Assembly (NCBI GenBank): GCA_028683435.1
Contig: JAQUIG010000007.1
Location: 24,078-88,077, forward strand
Length of the DNA stretch: 64,000 bases
Direction: 5' to 3'
Source of the DNA: Desulfuromonadaceae bacterium
GTDB taxonomy: Bacteria > Desulfobacterota > Desulfuromonadia > Geobacterales > Pseudopelobacteraceae
Position 1 is the first letter of the stretch. Each line of letters opens with the position of its first letter. A program made the position numbers and the translations under genes. Under the pieces are notes generated by a model. It worked only from the letters and a program-made list of their open reading frames with translations. It did no database searches and was not told where the DNA came from. Below, piece after piece: positions 48,844 to 58,268 of the stretch.

Positions 48844-49854
48844 ATGCAAAAGATTCTCGTCACCGGCGCTGCCGGTTTTATCGGCTTTCACCTGGCGAAA
48901 AGACTGCTGGAGGGTAAGTGCAAGGTTGTCGGCCTGGACAATCTCAACGACTATTACGACGTAAATCTGAAAACAGCGCGGCTTGCGCAGTTAGAGGAAC
49001 GGCATAATTTCCGCTTTCACAAGATGGGGCTTGAAGAACGTGATGCCGTCAGTCGCTTCTTTAAGGATGAACAGTTCGATATCGTCGTCAATCTGGCGGC
49101 CCAGGCCGGGGTCCGCTATTCCATCGAGAACCCCTACGCCTACATAGACAGCAATATCTCCGGTTTCATCAATATTCTTGAGGGGTGCCGGCACAATGGT
49201 GTCAAGCACCTCGTATACGCATCTTCCAGCTCCGTGTACGGGGCCAACACCAAAATGCCCTTCTCCGTGCACGACAATGTGGATCACCCTGTTTCGCTCT
49301 ATGCCGCAACAAAGAAGTCCAACGAGCTGATGGCCCACACGTATTCCCACCTCTACAACCTGCCGACCACCGGGCTGCGCTTCTTCACCGTGTATGGTCC
49401 CTGGGGCAGACCGGACATGGCGCTGTTCCTTTTTACCAAAGCGATCATCGAGGGGAGGCCGATCGATGTCTACAACCATGGACTGATGCAACGGGACTTC
49501 ACCTATATCGATGACATCGTGGAGGGGGTTGTCAGGGTAATGGGAAAGATTCCCGAAGCGAATCATGACTGGAACGGCAATGCACCCGATCCTGGCACGA
49601 GCAGCGCCCCGTATCGAATTTACAACATCGGCAACAACAACCCCGTTGAATTGATCAGATTTATCGAAGTGCTGGAAAATGCGCTCGGGATGAAAGCGGA
49701 AAAGAGACTCCTCCCCCTCCAGCCGGGGGATGTCTGCTCTACCTACGCTGATGTCGATGATCTGATGCGGGACGTCGGTTTTAGACCGTCTACCTCCATT
49801 GAGGAGGGAATCGGCACGTTCGTCGCGTGGTACAGGAAATTTTACGGTGTTTAA
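48844..49854 (+). CDS. NAD-dependent epimerase, UDP-glucuronate 4-epimerase-like
   Basis: 336 residues of the extended SDR family. Rossmann motif [15 protein letters not shown], catalytic region [16 protein letters not shown] and YxxxK as [11 protein letters not shown]. The [19 protein letters not shown] segment and the [15 protein letters not shown] loop are characteristic of UDP-glucuronate 4-epimerases (CapI/LspL type), which supply UDP-galacturonate for surface polysaccharides. CGGAGG precedes the start. It follows waaC after 77 nt and so probably supplies uronic acid for the LPS core or O-antigen. Confidence 0.92.
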   Translation: MQKILVTGAAGFIGFHLAKRLLEGKCKVVGLDNLNDYYDVNLKTARLAQLEERHNFRFHKMGLEERDAVSRFFKDEQFDIVVNLAAQAGVRYSIENPYAYIDSNISGFINILEGCRHNGVKHLVYASSSSVYGANTKMPFSVHDNVDHPVSLYAATKKSNELMAHTYSHLYNLPTTGLRFFTVYGPWGRPDMALFLFTKAIIEGRPIDVYNHGLMQRDFTYIDDIVEGVVRVMGKIPEANHDWNGNAPDPGTSSAPYRIYNIGNNNPVELIRFIEVLENALGMKAEKRLLPLQPGDVCSTYADVDDLMRDVGFRPSTSIEEGIGTFVAWYRKFYGV

Positions 49855-49945
49855 GCGCTGACTGCTCCGGTACCAACAGAGTCCGTGATGCTGGCGCCTC
49901 AACCTTATGACCATAAACCTGATAATTGCGCAACCGCCTGAGGAC

Positions 49946-50812
49946 ATGAACAGATATCTATTTGTAAACCCCGCATCCGGTCATCATTCGGCCCAACGCC
50001 TGCAATTTTCCCTGGAGCGACTGCGCTTCCACGGGATAAATCCGAAGATTTTCCAGGTACGCAATCCGGCAGAGGTTTACGCTTGTTGTGACACGATCAA
50101 CGAGGATGGCGGTCCGCACCTGGTAATCGTTGCCGGCGGTGATGGAACCATCAATGCGGTAGCCAACGGATTGAATCCGGGAACGGCAACTCTGGCGGTG
50201 CTGCCGTTCGGCACCTCCAACGTGCTGGCTGCTGAAATTGGGATAACGTCGATTGATGACGCCCTTGAGCGGATAGCCGCCGGCAAAACCAGCTCTCTAT
50301 CTGTCGGCGTTATTGAACTGGAGGAGCGTTCTCATCGCTTTCTTCTCATGGCCGGGATCGGCCTTGACGGGGCTGTCGTCAGAGATGTATGGCCGTGGGG
50401 GAAACGCATGTTGCGCCAGGGAGCCTATCTGCTGTCTGCGCTGAAGAGCGCAATTGTCTGGGATAGCACCGTTTTCGAAATCAGCACCCCGGAAGGTGAT
50501 GCGGAATGCCACAGTGCAATCATCTGCAACGCCTCCCGCTACGGCGGTAATTTTATCCTGTCACCAGACAGCAGCCCTTTTTCATCGGGACTTTCTGCCG
50601 TCTGTATTACCGGGACCACGCGGCGCACCTATCTGAGCGGCGCGCTGAATCTATTTCGGGACAAGGCGGGAACAAACAGGGATCTGATCCGGATACACGC
50701 TTCGTCCTTTGAGGTCCGGGAAAAACGGCCGATCCAGATTGATGGTGATTTTATAGGCTACAGCCCTGCACGCATATCTGGTCTTGACGACTTCGCGAGA
50801 ATTATCGTGTAG
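49946..50812 (+). CDS. Diacylglycerol/lipid kinase family protein (YegS-like)
   Basis: 288 residues from the ATG at 49946 (TGAGGAC upstream); an ATG at 49907 would add 13 residues. DAGK catalytic domain: FVNPASGHHSAQRL, VAGGDGTINAVANGL with the GGDGT nucleotide motif, and VLPFGTSNVLAAEIGI. The C-terminal beta-sandwich ends with IQIDGDFIGYSPARIS, the family ending (QIDGE). It phosphorylates a lipid, perhaps diacylglycerol released by envelope turnover; the substrate is not known from sequence. It stands between the LPS cluster and tcdA. Confidence 0.9.
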   Translation: MNRYLFVNPASGHHSAQRLQFSLERLRFHGINPKIFQVRNPAEVYACCDTINEDGGPHLVIVAGGDGTINAVANGLNPGTATLAVLPFGTSNVLAAEIGITSIDDALERIAAGKTSSLSVGVIELEERSHRFLLMAGIGLDGAVVRDVWPWGKRMLRQGAYLLSALKSAIVWDSTVFEISTPEGDAECHSAIICNASRYGGNFILSPDSSPFSSGLSAVCITGTTRRTYLSGALNLFRDKAGTNRDLIRIHASSFEVREKRPIQIDGDFIGYSPARISGLDDFARIIV

Positions 50813-50866
50813 CGAAAAAGAAAGATAAACCATATCCAAAAAAAGAAGAAGGGGTAACAACCCATC

Positions 50867-51652
50867 ATGACACTTCATCGTTTTTCCCGAACCGAACTCC
50901 TGATCGGGACCAGTGGTTTATCAACCCTGGCCGATAAACACGTCATGATCTGCGGCATAGGCGGGGTCGGCAGTTATGCCGTAGAAGCCCTGGGGCGGGC
51001 CGGCGTCGGAAAGATCACGCTGGTGGATTTCGATGACATCTGCCTTACCAATGTAAATCGACAAATCCATGCACTTTCCAGTACGGTAGGACAGTCAAAA
51101 GTGGATGCGATGGCGGCGCGCTTGCGCGACATCAATCCAGCCGCTGAGATCATGCCGGTCAAGGAGTTTTTCTCAGCTGAGAACGCTGAACGGTTGCTCA
51201 CGCCGCGACCGGATTATGTTCTGGATGCGATTGATCACTTTACCGCAAAGGCATGCTTGATAACAGTCTGCCGCCGACAGGGGATTCCGGTCATCTCCAG
51301 TATGGGAGCCGCTAATAAACTGGACCCAACACAGATAGAAGTATCGGACATCTCGGCCACCAGAAACTGCCGTATGGCCCGCAGCATGCGAAAAATATTG
51401 AAGAATTCCGGCATCGCCTCAGGAGTGCAGGTCGTCTATTCGACCGAGCTGCACCGGCCTCTTGATCCTGCGACATCCGATGCATACGGCAGCGACAGCA
51501 TCTGTCCCGATCACCCGGAACAAATGGTCAAGGAGGAATATCGCCGGGCCATCCTCGGCAGCATTTCGTATATCCCTTCCATCTTCGGGCTGACGATGTC
51601 AGGAGTGGTGCTCAACGAGCTTTTGAATATGAATCCACCCCCGGCAGCATAA
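50867..51652 (+). CDS. tcdA: tRNA threonylcarbamoyladenosine dehydratase TcdA (ThiF/E1-like)
   Basis: 261 residues. E1-like adenylating fold: CGIGGVGSYAVEALGRAGVG binds ATP, VDFDDICLTNVNRQIHAL supplies the Asp and Arg residues that activate the substrate, and SSMGAANKLDPTQIEVSDI follows. A C-terminal hydrophobic segment (IFGLTMSGVVLNEL) is typical of CsdL/TcdA. It cyclises t6A37 of tRNA to ct6A with ATP. The only other plausible label is another ThiF/MoeB paralogue, but no sulfur-carrier partner is nearby. Confidence 0.92.
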   Translation: MTLHRFSRTELLIGTSGLSTLADKHVMICGIGGVGSYAVEALGRAGVGKITLVDFDDICLTNVNRQIHALSSTVGQSKVDAMAARLRDINPAAEIMPVKEFFSAENAERLLTPRPDYVLDAIDHFTAKACLITVCRRQGIPVISSMGAANKLDPTQIEVSDISATRNCRMARSMRKILKNSGIASGVQVVYSTELHRPLDPATSDAYGSDSICPDHPEQMVKEEYRRAILGSISYIPSIFGLTMSGVVLNELLNMNPPPAA

Positions 51653-51688
51653 GTTTGAACTTTTACCGGTAAACCATGCTGATTTTTA

Positions 51689-51718
51689 TTGACAAGCCCT
51701 GAAAATAAAGGGTAACGT
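51689..51718 (+). promoter_or_regulatory. Possible promoter of rho with long leader
   Basis: Consensus -35 TTGACA (51689-51694), 18 bp, then TAACGT (51713-51718), a weak -10. It would give an untranslated leader of about 215 nt before rho, in keeping with known Rho autoregulation. No leader peptide was identified. Confidence 0.4.
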
Positions 51719-51942
51719 CACAACACCTCAGATTAAACATCGTGGCATCCAAACAGATCCCTAGAATTATTCACACGTTAAATACTTTCGAACCTCTGAA
51801 AAGACCATATTCTGCCCTTTGGGCCAAAAGCTCCCGACTATCGCAGATTCCAATTAACACAGCCGCTTCATAGCTTCCGCGGAAAATTGAGTACACCTAT
51901 GCTGAATCCCCATATCATGAAGATCGTTACGCAGGAGAACAG

Positions 51943-53190
51943 ATGAATTTACAAGAGCTTAAAGGCAAGAAGATCAGTGATCTCAACGCTATTGCACGTG
52001 AACTCAACATTGAAGGAGCATCGAGCCTCCGCAAGCAGGATCTGATCTTCGCAATCCTGAACGCCCAGACCGAGCAGAACGGTTTGATCTTCGGCGAAGG
52101 TGTTCTCGAAACACTTCAGGACGGTTTCGGCTTTCTGCGGGCTACCGATTACAACTATCTGCCCGGCCCTGATGATATCTATGTTTCTCCCAGCCAGATC
52201 AGACGCTTCAACCTGCGCACCGGTGATACCGTTTCCGGCCAGATCCGCCCCCCCAAAGAGGGTGAACGCTATTTCGCACTCCTCAAGGTAGAATCGATCA
52301 ACCACGAATCGCCGGAAGTCGCCCGCGACAAGATCCTCTTCGACAACCTGACGCCGCTTTACCCGGAGGAAAAGCTCACTCTCGAGACGACTCCGGACAA
52401 TCTGCCGATGCGCGTGATCGAGCTGGTAGCGCCGATAGGCAAAGGGCAGCGCGGCCTGATCGTTGCCCCACCCCGTACCGGCAAGACCGTACTGATCCAA
52501 AATATTGCCAATTCGATAGCCGCCAATCACCCTGAAGTTTACCTGATCGTCCTGCTGATCGACGAGCGCCCTGAAGAGGTAACCGACATGCAGCGTTCGG
52601 TTAATGGTGAAGTCGTCTCGTCCACCTTTGACGAACCGGCCACCCGCCACGTACAGGTTGCCGAGATGGTCATCGAAAAGGCCAAACGACTGGTGGAGCA
52701 TAAGAAGGATGTTGTCATCCTGCTCGACTCTATCACCCGCCTGGCACGAGCCTACAACACGGTACTCCCGCCATCCGGCAAGATCCTGACCGGCGGCGTG
52801 GATGCCAACGCCCTGCAAAGGCCAAAACGCTTCTTCGGTGCGGCGCGTAATATCGAAGAGGGAGGCTCACTGACGATCATCGCCACCGCACTGGTCGATA
52901 CCGGCAGCAAGATGGACGAGGTCATCTTTGAGGAATTCAAGGGGACCGGCAACATGGAGCTGCACCTTGACCGCAAGCTGGTGGAAAAACGCACCTTCCC
53001 GGCCATCGACATCAACAAATCAGGGACCCGCAAGGAAGAACTGCTGATAGAAAAAACATTTCTGAATCGGATCTGGATTCTGCGCAAGATTATCCACCCG
53101 ATGAACGTGGTAGACAGCATGGAATTTCTGCTGGACAAACTTTCAGAGACCAAGACCAATCAGGCTTTCCTGGATTCAATGTCGAAATAA
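51943..53190 (+). CDS. rho: Transcription termination factor Rho
   Basis: 415 residues, the standard length. N-terminal helical domain ([20 protein letters not shown]) and cold-shock-like RNA-binding domain (about 50-125, [15 protein letters not shown]), then the RecA-type motor: Walker [12 protein letters not shown], Walker [19 protein letters not shown]-loop region [20 protein letters not shown]. The hexamer loads on C-rich RNA and ends transcription. No inserted domain. A 290-bp leader precedes it and rpmE follows, the order common in Geobacter-type genomes. Confidence 0.98.
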   Translation: MNLQELKGKKISDLNAIARELNIEGASSLRKQDLIFAILNAQTEQNGLIFGEGVLETLQDGFGFLRATDYNYLPGPDDIYVSPSQIRRFNLRTGDTVSGQIRPPKEGERYFALLKVESINHESPEVARDKILFDNLTPLYPEEKLTLETTPDNLPMRVIELVAPIGKGQRGLIVAPPRTGKTVLIQNIANSIAANHPEVYLIVLLIDERPEEVTDMQRSVNGEVVSSTFDEPATRHVQVAEMVIEKAKRLVEHKKDVVILLDSITRLARAYNTVLPPSGKILTGGVDANALQRPKRFFGAARNIEEGGSLTIIATALVDTGSKMDEVIFEEFKGTGNMELHLDRKLVEKRTFPAIDINKSGTRKEELLIEKTFLNRIWILRKIIHPMNVVDSMEFLLDKLSETKTNQAFLDSMSK

Positions 53191-53201
53191 GCAAATAAAT
53201 G

Positions 53202-53230
53202 TTGCAATAAATATTCATAATGGCTAGAAT
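53202..53230 (+). promoter_or_regulatory. Sigma-70-type promoter of rpmE
   Basis: TTGCAA (53202-53207), exactly 17 bp, and TAGAAT (53225-53230), 60 nt before the rpmE start codon and just after the rho stop. Confidence 0.65.
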
Positions 53231-53289
53231 TGCTCTTTGTGTTCGCAAATGATTACGTTCGCAGCAAAGCACTACTGAAGGAGGAAGAG

Positions 53290-53490
53290 ATGAGAGAAGG
53301 TATCCACCCAGAATATTCCGAGATTACCGTTAAGTGCCTGTGCGGTAATACATTCCAGACACGTTCCACAAAAAGCGAGATCAGCACCGAGATCTGTTCT
53401 GCATGCCATCCGTTCTACACCGGCAAGCAGAAATTAATTGACACAGCTGGTCGTGTCGAACGCTACAAAAGACGTTACAACCAGGCTTGA
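53290..53490 (+). CDS. rpmE: Ribosomal protein L31 (bL31), zinc-binding form
   Basis: 66 residues from the ATG at 53290 (AAGGAGGAAGAG upstream); the frame open from 53230 overlaps the promoter. [19 protein letters not shown] starts the protein, CxC at 16-18 and CSAC at about 37-40 make the zinc site, and the ending [10 protein letters not shown] is normal. Being the Cys-containing form, it could be displaced by a Cys-free paralogue under zinc starvation, but none is seen here. Followed by a terminator. Confidence 0.97.
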   Translation: MREGIHPEYSEITVKCLCGNTFQTRSTKSEISTEICSACHPFYTGKQKLIDTAGRVERYKRRYNQA

Positions 53491-53514
53491 TCGATCGTTT
53501 TGTAAAGTCATGAG

Positions 53515-53549
53515 AGGGGCTTTGTCGCGAGGCAAATCCCCTTTTTTTT
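53515..53549 (+). terminator. Intrinsic terminator of rpmE
   Basis: GGGGCTTTG and CAAATCCCC pair with one internal mismatch around an 8-nt loop and are followed by eight T. Confidence 0.85.
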
Positions 53550-53665
53550 CTCCTGACACACCTGTTTTCAACAGGGCGCTATTTCAGCACCATCATACCA
53601 ATATGAGCATGCCGGTTTTTGAAATAACCATCGCTTAACCCTGAGCATGGCTCGAACGGGACACC

Positions 53666-54358
53666 ATGAACGTCACCCTGATCGAACACACCCCCAATCC
53701 TGAACGTACCGTCGCGTTAGCGGCCCGTCTCTGTTACTCGCCTGCTTCAATTGATGATTTACAGGAAAAACTGGCGGCCTCCGATATAGAATCGTTTCTG
53801 GACAAGATCATGTCACTGGGGCATCACTCGGTACTTGAACACGCCTCCTTCACCTTCGGCATTGAGGGGGTTTCACGGGTCACGACGCACCAGCTGGTGC
53901 GTCACCGCATCGCCTCTTTTTCCCAGCAGTCCCAGCGCTATGTGTCGCACAAGGAGGAGTTCACCTCCATCATGCCGGACACAATTGCAGATAATGCCGA
54001 GGCGCGGCAGATATTTGCCTTCATGTCCGAAACAGTCCACAAGGCCTATGCCCAGCTGATCGAGATGGGGATTCCGGCCGAAGACGCACGCTATATCCTG
54101 CCGAATGCGACCGAAACAAAAATTATCATGACCATGAACGCCCGCGAACTGCTTCACTTTTTTGCCCTCCGCTGCTGCCAGCGGGCCCAGTGGGAAATAC
54201 GCGAGATGAGCGTCGAAATGCTGCGCCTGGTAAAAAAAATAGCGCCGGTCATATTCCGCCAGGCCGGCCCTGGCTGCGTCAGCGGTCCCTGCCCGGAAGG
54301 GAAGTTCTGCTGCGGGCAAGCGGCCGAAGTCAGAGAGTTCTACAAAAATCTGGAATAG
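53666..54358 (+). CDS. thyX: Flavin-dependent thymidylate synthase ThyX
   Basis: 230 residues. It makes dTMP from dUMP with methylene-tetrahydrofolate, FAD and NADPH, replacing ThyA. The ThyX motif RHRxxSxxxxSxR is present as RHRIASFSQQSQRY near residue 76; HHSVLEHASFTFGIEG and ATETKIIMTMNAREL complete the FAD/dUMP pocket. A Cys-rich C-terminus (GCVSGPCPEGKFCCGQ) extends beyond the core and may bind metal. The gene lies between rpmE and the DUF1385 gene. Confidence 0.97.
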   Translation: MNVTLIEHTPNPERTVALAARLCYSPASIDDLQEKLAASDIESFLDKIMSLGHHSVLEHASFTFGIEGVSRVTTHQLVRHRIASFSQQSQRYVSHKEEFTSIMPDTIADNAEARQIFAFMSETVHKAYAQLIEMGIPAEDARYILPNATETKIIMTMNARELLHFFALRCCQRAQWEIREMSVEMLRLVKKIAPVIFRQAGPGCVSGPCPEGKFCCGQAAEVREFYKNLE

Positions 54359-54372
54359 TTCAGTGAGGTTAT

Positions 54373-55332
54373 ATGGATAAAATATCTGTTGGCGGACAGG
54401 CAGTCATTGAAGGGGTAATGATGCGCGCCCCCCGCTCTGTTGCCATTGCAGTCCGTCGTCCCGATGGCGGGATAGTTGTCAAAAGCGAACTTTTAATTCC
54501 GCTCTCAGAGCGTTTCCCTATTGTAAAGCTGCCGATCGTACGCGGCGCAGTGGCGCTCTTCACCTCCCTGATCATCGGCATCAAGGCACTTAACTTCTCG
54601 GCCGCTGAAGCGATGACCGAGGAGGAGAAAGAGGAAGAAAAGGAAAAAGAAAAGTCCAAAGATGGAGAAAAAAGCAAGGGAAACGGAGGTGAGCTTTCCT
54701 CATGGGCCATGGCCGGAACCATGACAGTGGCCTTCGGCTTCGGCATCTGCCTGTTCTTTCTTTTCCCGCTCTATCTGACCAAACTGCTGACACCGATCAT
54801 CGGCGACAACAACGTCGTCTTCAACCTGGTGGATGGCGTCATCCGGGTGGCCGTGTTTCTGCTCTATATCTGGGCCATCTCGCGCATGAGTGACATCCAG
54901 CGGGTCTTCCAGTACCACGGAGCCGAACACAAGTCGATCTTTGCCTTTGAAGCGGGTGAGGAACTGACCGTTGAAAACGTACGCCGTCACAGCCGCCTGC
55001 ACCCCCGCTGCGGCACCAGCTTCCTGCTGATCGTCATGCTCGTCAGCATCGCCGTATTCTCTCTGATCCCGAAACTCTGGCCGTTCTATCTCAAGGCAGG
55101 TTCACGGGTCTTCCTGCTGCCGATGATCGCCGGTATCTCTTACGAATTTCTCAAATGGAGCGCTACTCACGACAGCCATCCGCTTGTGAGAATGATCATC
55201 ACCCCCGGTCTGGCACTGCAGCGCCTGACGACACGCGAACCGGATGACAGTCAGCTTGAGGTCGCCATTCGCTCAATGAATGTGGCGCTGGAAGTAAATG
55301 CAGGATACAAGGACGACCGGTTGGTGGTTTAA
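54373..55332 (+). CDS. DUF1385 family membrane protein
   Basis: 319 residues. The N-terminus [16 protein letters not shown] is the DUF1385 signature, and [32 protein letters not shown] and GISYEFLKW are its other conserved blocks. A charged Lys/Glu stretch (about 80-105) is a low-complexity loop. Five or so membrane helices are predicted. The function is unknown; the family tends to lie near rpmE and prfA in many bacteria. Here it follows thyX by 14 nt, and prfA is not next to it. Confidence 0.9.
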   Translation: MDKISVGGQAVIEGVMMRAPRSVAIAVRRPDGGIVVKSELLIPLSERFPIVKLPIVRGAVALFTSLIIGIKALNFSAAEAMTEEEKEEEKEKEKSKDGEKSKGNGGELSSWAMAGTMTVAFGFGICLFFLFPLYLTKLLTPIIGDNNVVFNLVDGVIRVAVFLLYIWAISRMSDIQRVFQYHGAEHKSIFAFEAGEELTVENVRRHSRLHPRCGTSFLLIVMLVSIAVFSLIPKLWPFYLKAGSRVFLLPMIAGISYEFLKWSATHDSHPLVRMIITPGLALQRLTTREPDDSQLEVAIRSMNVALEVNAGYKDDRLVV

Positions 55333-55359
55333 CCGGGGACATCCCGGACAAGAAGACCT

Positions 55360-56253
55360 ATGCTATACTTTGAAATTACGTACAAAGATCACTGCCGCCG
55401 GCTGGAAAGTTTTCTGAGGGTCTTGATGCCGACATCTCCTTCCGGCTATTCGCGTAAACAGATCAAAAGCGGTGCCGCCCGCCTGAATGGAATCACTGCA
55501 ACTCCCGACACCCTGCTGGCACTGCATGACAAGGTTATCCTCAAAGAAAGCGGGGCTACAACCGGGTATATTTCAGCAGTCAGACCAGACCTGGACATAC
55601 TCTATGAAGACAGCCTGATCCTTGTTGCCAACAAGCCGCCCGGACTGCCGATGCACCGCACTGCCGAATTCGAGGACAACCTGGTGGACGTTAGCCAGGT
55701 GTACATGACCCAGCGCTCCACCCCCTGTAAATTATATCCGGTCAACCGCCTGGATCGCGGGACATCCGGAGCGGTCATTATGGCCAAAAGTTCCAGTTCT
55801 GCCGCAATATACGGCCGCCAGGTAAAAGAGACCGGTCTGGACAAACTCTATCTGGCACTGGTGTGGGGTCTTTCTGAAAACTGCGGCGTCATCAACGAAA
55901 CTCTCGACGGCAAGGAGTGCGAGACCCGCTATAAGACAGCTCTCGCCGGTGAAAACTGTTCCCTCCTGGCCGTAACTCCGATCAGCGGAAGGATGCACCA
56001 GATCCGTCGCCACCTGGCTTCAATCGGGCATCCCATCATTGGTGATAAACGTTATGGTGGTGGAGATCTACCGGAATTATCCGGATTTGCCCTGCATTCC
56101 TTCCGGACTATTATTGATCGGGTAGAAATAGGGAAACTGACCGTCTGCGCTCCTGTATCCGGAGAAATGCTGGATCTCTGTGAACGGAGAGGGATCGGTC
56201 GAGACACTCTGCAGGAAACTGTTTATCAAATGGCAACAGAGGAGGAGTCATGA
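55360..56253 (+). CDS. RluA-family 23S rRNA/tRNA pseudouridine synthase
   Basis: 297 residues. An S4-like N-terminal part (about 12-60, GYSRKQIKSGAARLNG) precedes the catalytic domain. The active-site loop is NRLDRGTSGAVIMAK, with the nucleophilic Asp; the usual HRLD has Asn in place of His. DKLYLALVWG and ISGRMHQIRRHLASIGHPIIGDKRYGG complete the family signature. It isomerises uridine in rRNA or tRNA; the target site is not predictable. It overlaps the SDR gene by 4 nt. Confidence 0.9.
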   Translation: MLYFEITYKDHCRRLESFLRVLMPTSPSGYSRKQIKSGAARLNGITATPDTLLALHDKVILKESGATTGYISAVRPDLDILYEDSLILVANKPPGLPMHRTAEFEDNLVDVSQVYMTQRSTPCKLYPVNRLDRGTSGAVIMAKSSSSAAIYGRQVKETGLDKLYLALVWGLSENCGVINETLDGKECETRYKTALAGENCSLLAVTPISGRMHQIRRHLASIGHPIIGDKRYGGGDLPELSGFALHSFRTIIDRVEIGKLTVCAPVSGEMLDLCERRGIGRDTLQETVYQMATEEES

Positions 56254-57017
56254 GCGGAAAGACAATTTTTATTACCGGTGCATCAGCAGGCTTCGGCGCG
56301 GCCTCTGCACGCATGTTTGCCAAAGAAAAAGGCAACCGGCTGATTCTGACCGCACGGCGGACTGAACCGCTCCTGAAGTTGCAGGAGGAACTGGCAGCAA
56401 ACGCCGAAGTACACATAATTCCGCTGGATGTAAGTGACCGCGAGGCTGTGCAGGGAGCAATCGAGTCATTGCCGGAGCGTTTCCGCTGTATCGATATACT
56501 GCTGAATAATGCCGGCCTGGCTTTAGGGCTGGAACCGGCTCATCAGGTGGATCTGGATGACTGGGATACCATGGTGGACACCAACATCAAGGGAGTGATG
56601 TACTGCACCCGCTTTGTATTGCCCGGCATGGTGGACCGTAATCATGGGCACATCGTCAATATCAGTTCAACAGCCGGTGCCTGGCCCTATCCGGGCGGCA
56701 ACGTCTACGGCGGCACCAAGGCCTTTGTAACCCAGTTTTCACGCAACCTGCGCTGCGATCTGCTCGGCACACGGGTGCGGGTTTCCTGTATCCAGCCCGG
56801 CATGGCTGAAACTGAATTTTCCAAGGTACGCTTCAAAGGGAACGACGAGCAGGCCGCCGGTGTATATCGGGGTACGGAACCGCTGACCGCGGAGGATATC
56901 GCCGAAACGGTGCACTGGATCACAAATCAACCGCCGCATGTCAATGTCAACACCCTGGAGTTGATGTCTATAGACCAGGCGTGGGGTCCGTTTGCCATCC
57001 ACAGAGAACAGAAATAA
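56250..57017 (+). CDS. Short-chain dehydrogenase/reductase (YdfG-like)
   Basis: 255 residues, classical SDR: TGASAGFGAASARMF for NADP binding, LLNNAGLALG, the catalytic Ser in ISSTAGAWPYPG and YGGTKAFVTQF (YxxxK). TARRTEPLLKLQEEL and the C-terminal ITNQPPHVNVNTLELM fit the YdfG group of 3-hydroxy acid (serine, hydroxypropionate, malonic semialdehyde) dehydrogenases. Substrate uncertain. Coupled to the pseudouridine synthase gene by a 4-nt overlap. Confidence 0.9.
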   Translation: MSGKTIFITGASAGFGAASARMFAKEKGNRLILTARRTEPLLKLQEELAANAEVHIIPLDVSDREAVQGAIESLPERFRCIDILLNNAGLALGLEPAHQVDLDDWDTMVDTNIKGVMYCTRFVLPGMVDRNHGHIVNISSTAGAWPYPGGNVYGGTKAFVTQFSRNLRCDLLGTRVRVSCIQPGMAETEFSKVRFKGNDEQAAGVYRGTEPLTAEDIAETVHWITNQPPHVNVNTLELMSIDQAWGPFAIHREQK

Positions 57018-57037
57018 TTTATTACAAGGATTAAAAC

Positions 57038-57664
57038 ATGGCAAAAGAACTATATGTCGGACATATCTCGGAGCAGGCGACCGAAGAAGATCTGCGCAAA
57101 CTTTTTGAAATCATGGGGGTCGTCACTTCGGTGCACCTGATAGTTGACGAGGCAACCGGCGAATTCAAACGTTGCGGCTACGTCCGCATGCTGTCCGAAG
57201 TCAATCTGGATGAGGTGGTGGAAACTCTGGATGGCACGTATCTGGTTGACCGCTGCATCGTCGTCAGCATAGCCAAAGAGCAGAAAGATCGTCCGGCAAA
57301 GACACCATACGTCAGGAGAAAACCGCTGGCGACTTCCCGCCCTGCCGTGTCGGCACGTCCGGCGACGACTGTCCGTCCTGTCCGCCCCGCGACTGGTGCC
57401 CGGACGGCAGCGAGTAAAGATGCCGGACTGAACGAGCGGCCGACAGAGGCAAAACGGGCCAAAAGCTCGCGCCCGGTGATTAAAGAGGGGACAAAAACCG
57501 GGCGATCTTCTGCGGCAAAAGAAGCGGTCAAAAAATGGCGACCTGCTGCAGCCAAAGATGGAGCCAGAAGTGAGCGGCCTTCACCGGCAAAGCGCACCGG
57601 ACGTCCAACCGGCGGCAAAAGACAGGGAGACAGTTCTCGGACGCCTGCAAAAGGTCGAAGATAA
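57038..57664 (+). CDS. RRM-domain RNA-binding protein with long basic tail
   Basis: 208 residues. RRM at 1-85: RNP2 is LYVGHI, and RNP1 is KRCGYVRM (usual form KGFGFVxF), so the central aromatic positions are partly altered. The rest is a Lys/Arg/Ala/Pro tail with loosely repeated units (ARPATTVRPVRPA, GARSERPSPAKR). Bacterial RRM proteins of this type bind single-stranded RNA; the tail should add non-specific affinity. It follows the SDR gene by 20 nt and is closed by an inverted repeat at 57677. Confidence 0.87.
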   Translation: MAKELYVGHISEQATEEDLRKLFEIMGVVTSVHLIVDEATGEFKRCGYVRMLSEVNLDEVVETLDGTYLVDRCIVVSIAKEQKDRPAKTPYVRRKPLATSRPAVSARPATTVRPVRPATGARTAASKDAGLNERPTEAKRAKSSRPVIKEGTKTGRSSAAKEAVKKWRPAAAKDGARSERPSPAKRTGRPTGGKRQGDSSRTPAKGRR

Positions 57665-57676
57665 CCTGTTAAACTG

Positions 57677-57714
57677 ATTCATCTCTTCCGCATACAACCG
57701 CGGGAGAGATGAAT
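57677..57714 (+). terminator. Inverted repeat after the RRM gene, probable terminator
   Basis: ATTCATCTCT-T-CCGC and GCGG-G-AGAGATGAAT pair across an 8-nt loop, 14 bp with one symmetric mismatch. It is not followed by a strong T-run, so it may act as a 3' end stabiliser rather than a pure intrinsic terminator. Confidence 0.55.
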
Positions 57715-57738
57715 TAATTGCGTTAATACACCGGCAGC

Positions 57739-58211
57739 TCACGGCTGAAAAAGATTGCAGCGGGGGAGAAATTCGACCTGTTTTTTGGCAGCGTTGATCA
57801 GGTACCCCTTGTATTTGTGGGCCTCGTGTGAAACGCGCCGCGCAATCCGGTTGACCGAATATACCGGCTCATTCGCCAGCATCCCGCAGAGGCGCCCACC
57901 CACCTGAAGCCCCAACGCAAGATAACGCCACACGAGCAGTTCAATCCCCGTTTTCTCGCTATAAAAGCATAGCGAGCCGTGGCAAACGCCTCCTGCGACA
58001 CAGCCACGACAAAGCGTTTCCGAAAGGACAACGCCGTTTCCCGCACCGTCACCACCTCGCGAGCGTCACCGCCGAAAAGCCCAGCCACATAAGGGTCGTC
58101 ATTCCGCACAGCCTCCAGCGGGGGGTTGCTGCCGCTAGAGGAGCGGGCAACATCGCACCTGGATCTCTCAGCAAGGATTACCAGGCACTGTTCGTGGGGA
58201 ATGGTCTGCAT
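57739..58211 (-). pseudogene. Decayed DUF4130 (TIGR03915-like) DNA-metabolism protein
   Basis: Two overlapping minus-strand frames together recall this family. The upstream frame has PYVAGLFGGDAREVVTV and AFATARYAFIARKRG; the lower frame, reached by a shift near 57940, has MWRYLALGLQVGGRLCGMLA, then ARRVSHEAHKYKGYL. These match, in order, the LFGE...A..V, Y-AFLS, YL-LGF-GR and RKVxxEAHKxKGFLRF blocks as I remember them. The usual N-terminus (YDGTFEGFL) and the DHN ending are missing. Intact members are normally next to a radical SAM protein and associated with UDG-like repair. Inactivated by at least one frameshift. Confidence 0.7.
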
Positions 58212-58268
58212 GGAAAGTAAATGAGAACCATAGATGGGCTATGACTTTTTGTCAGATTCGGGATCATG

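Noticed and set aside
48991..49947. 318-codon open frame on the minus strand opposite the epimerase
   Set aside because: It is the antisense shadow of a clear epimerase gene; composition is His/Arg/Val-biased and no ribosome-binding site is present.
51949..52818. 289-codon minus-strand frame opposite rho
   Set aside because: Antisense to a highly conserved gene with intact motifs; no promoter or start signal.
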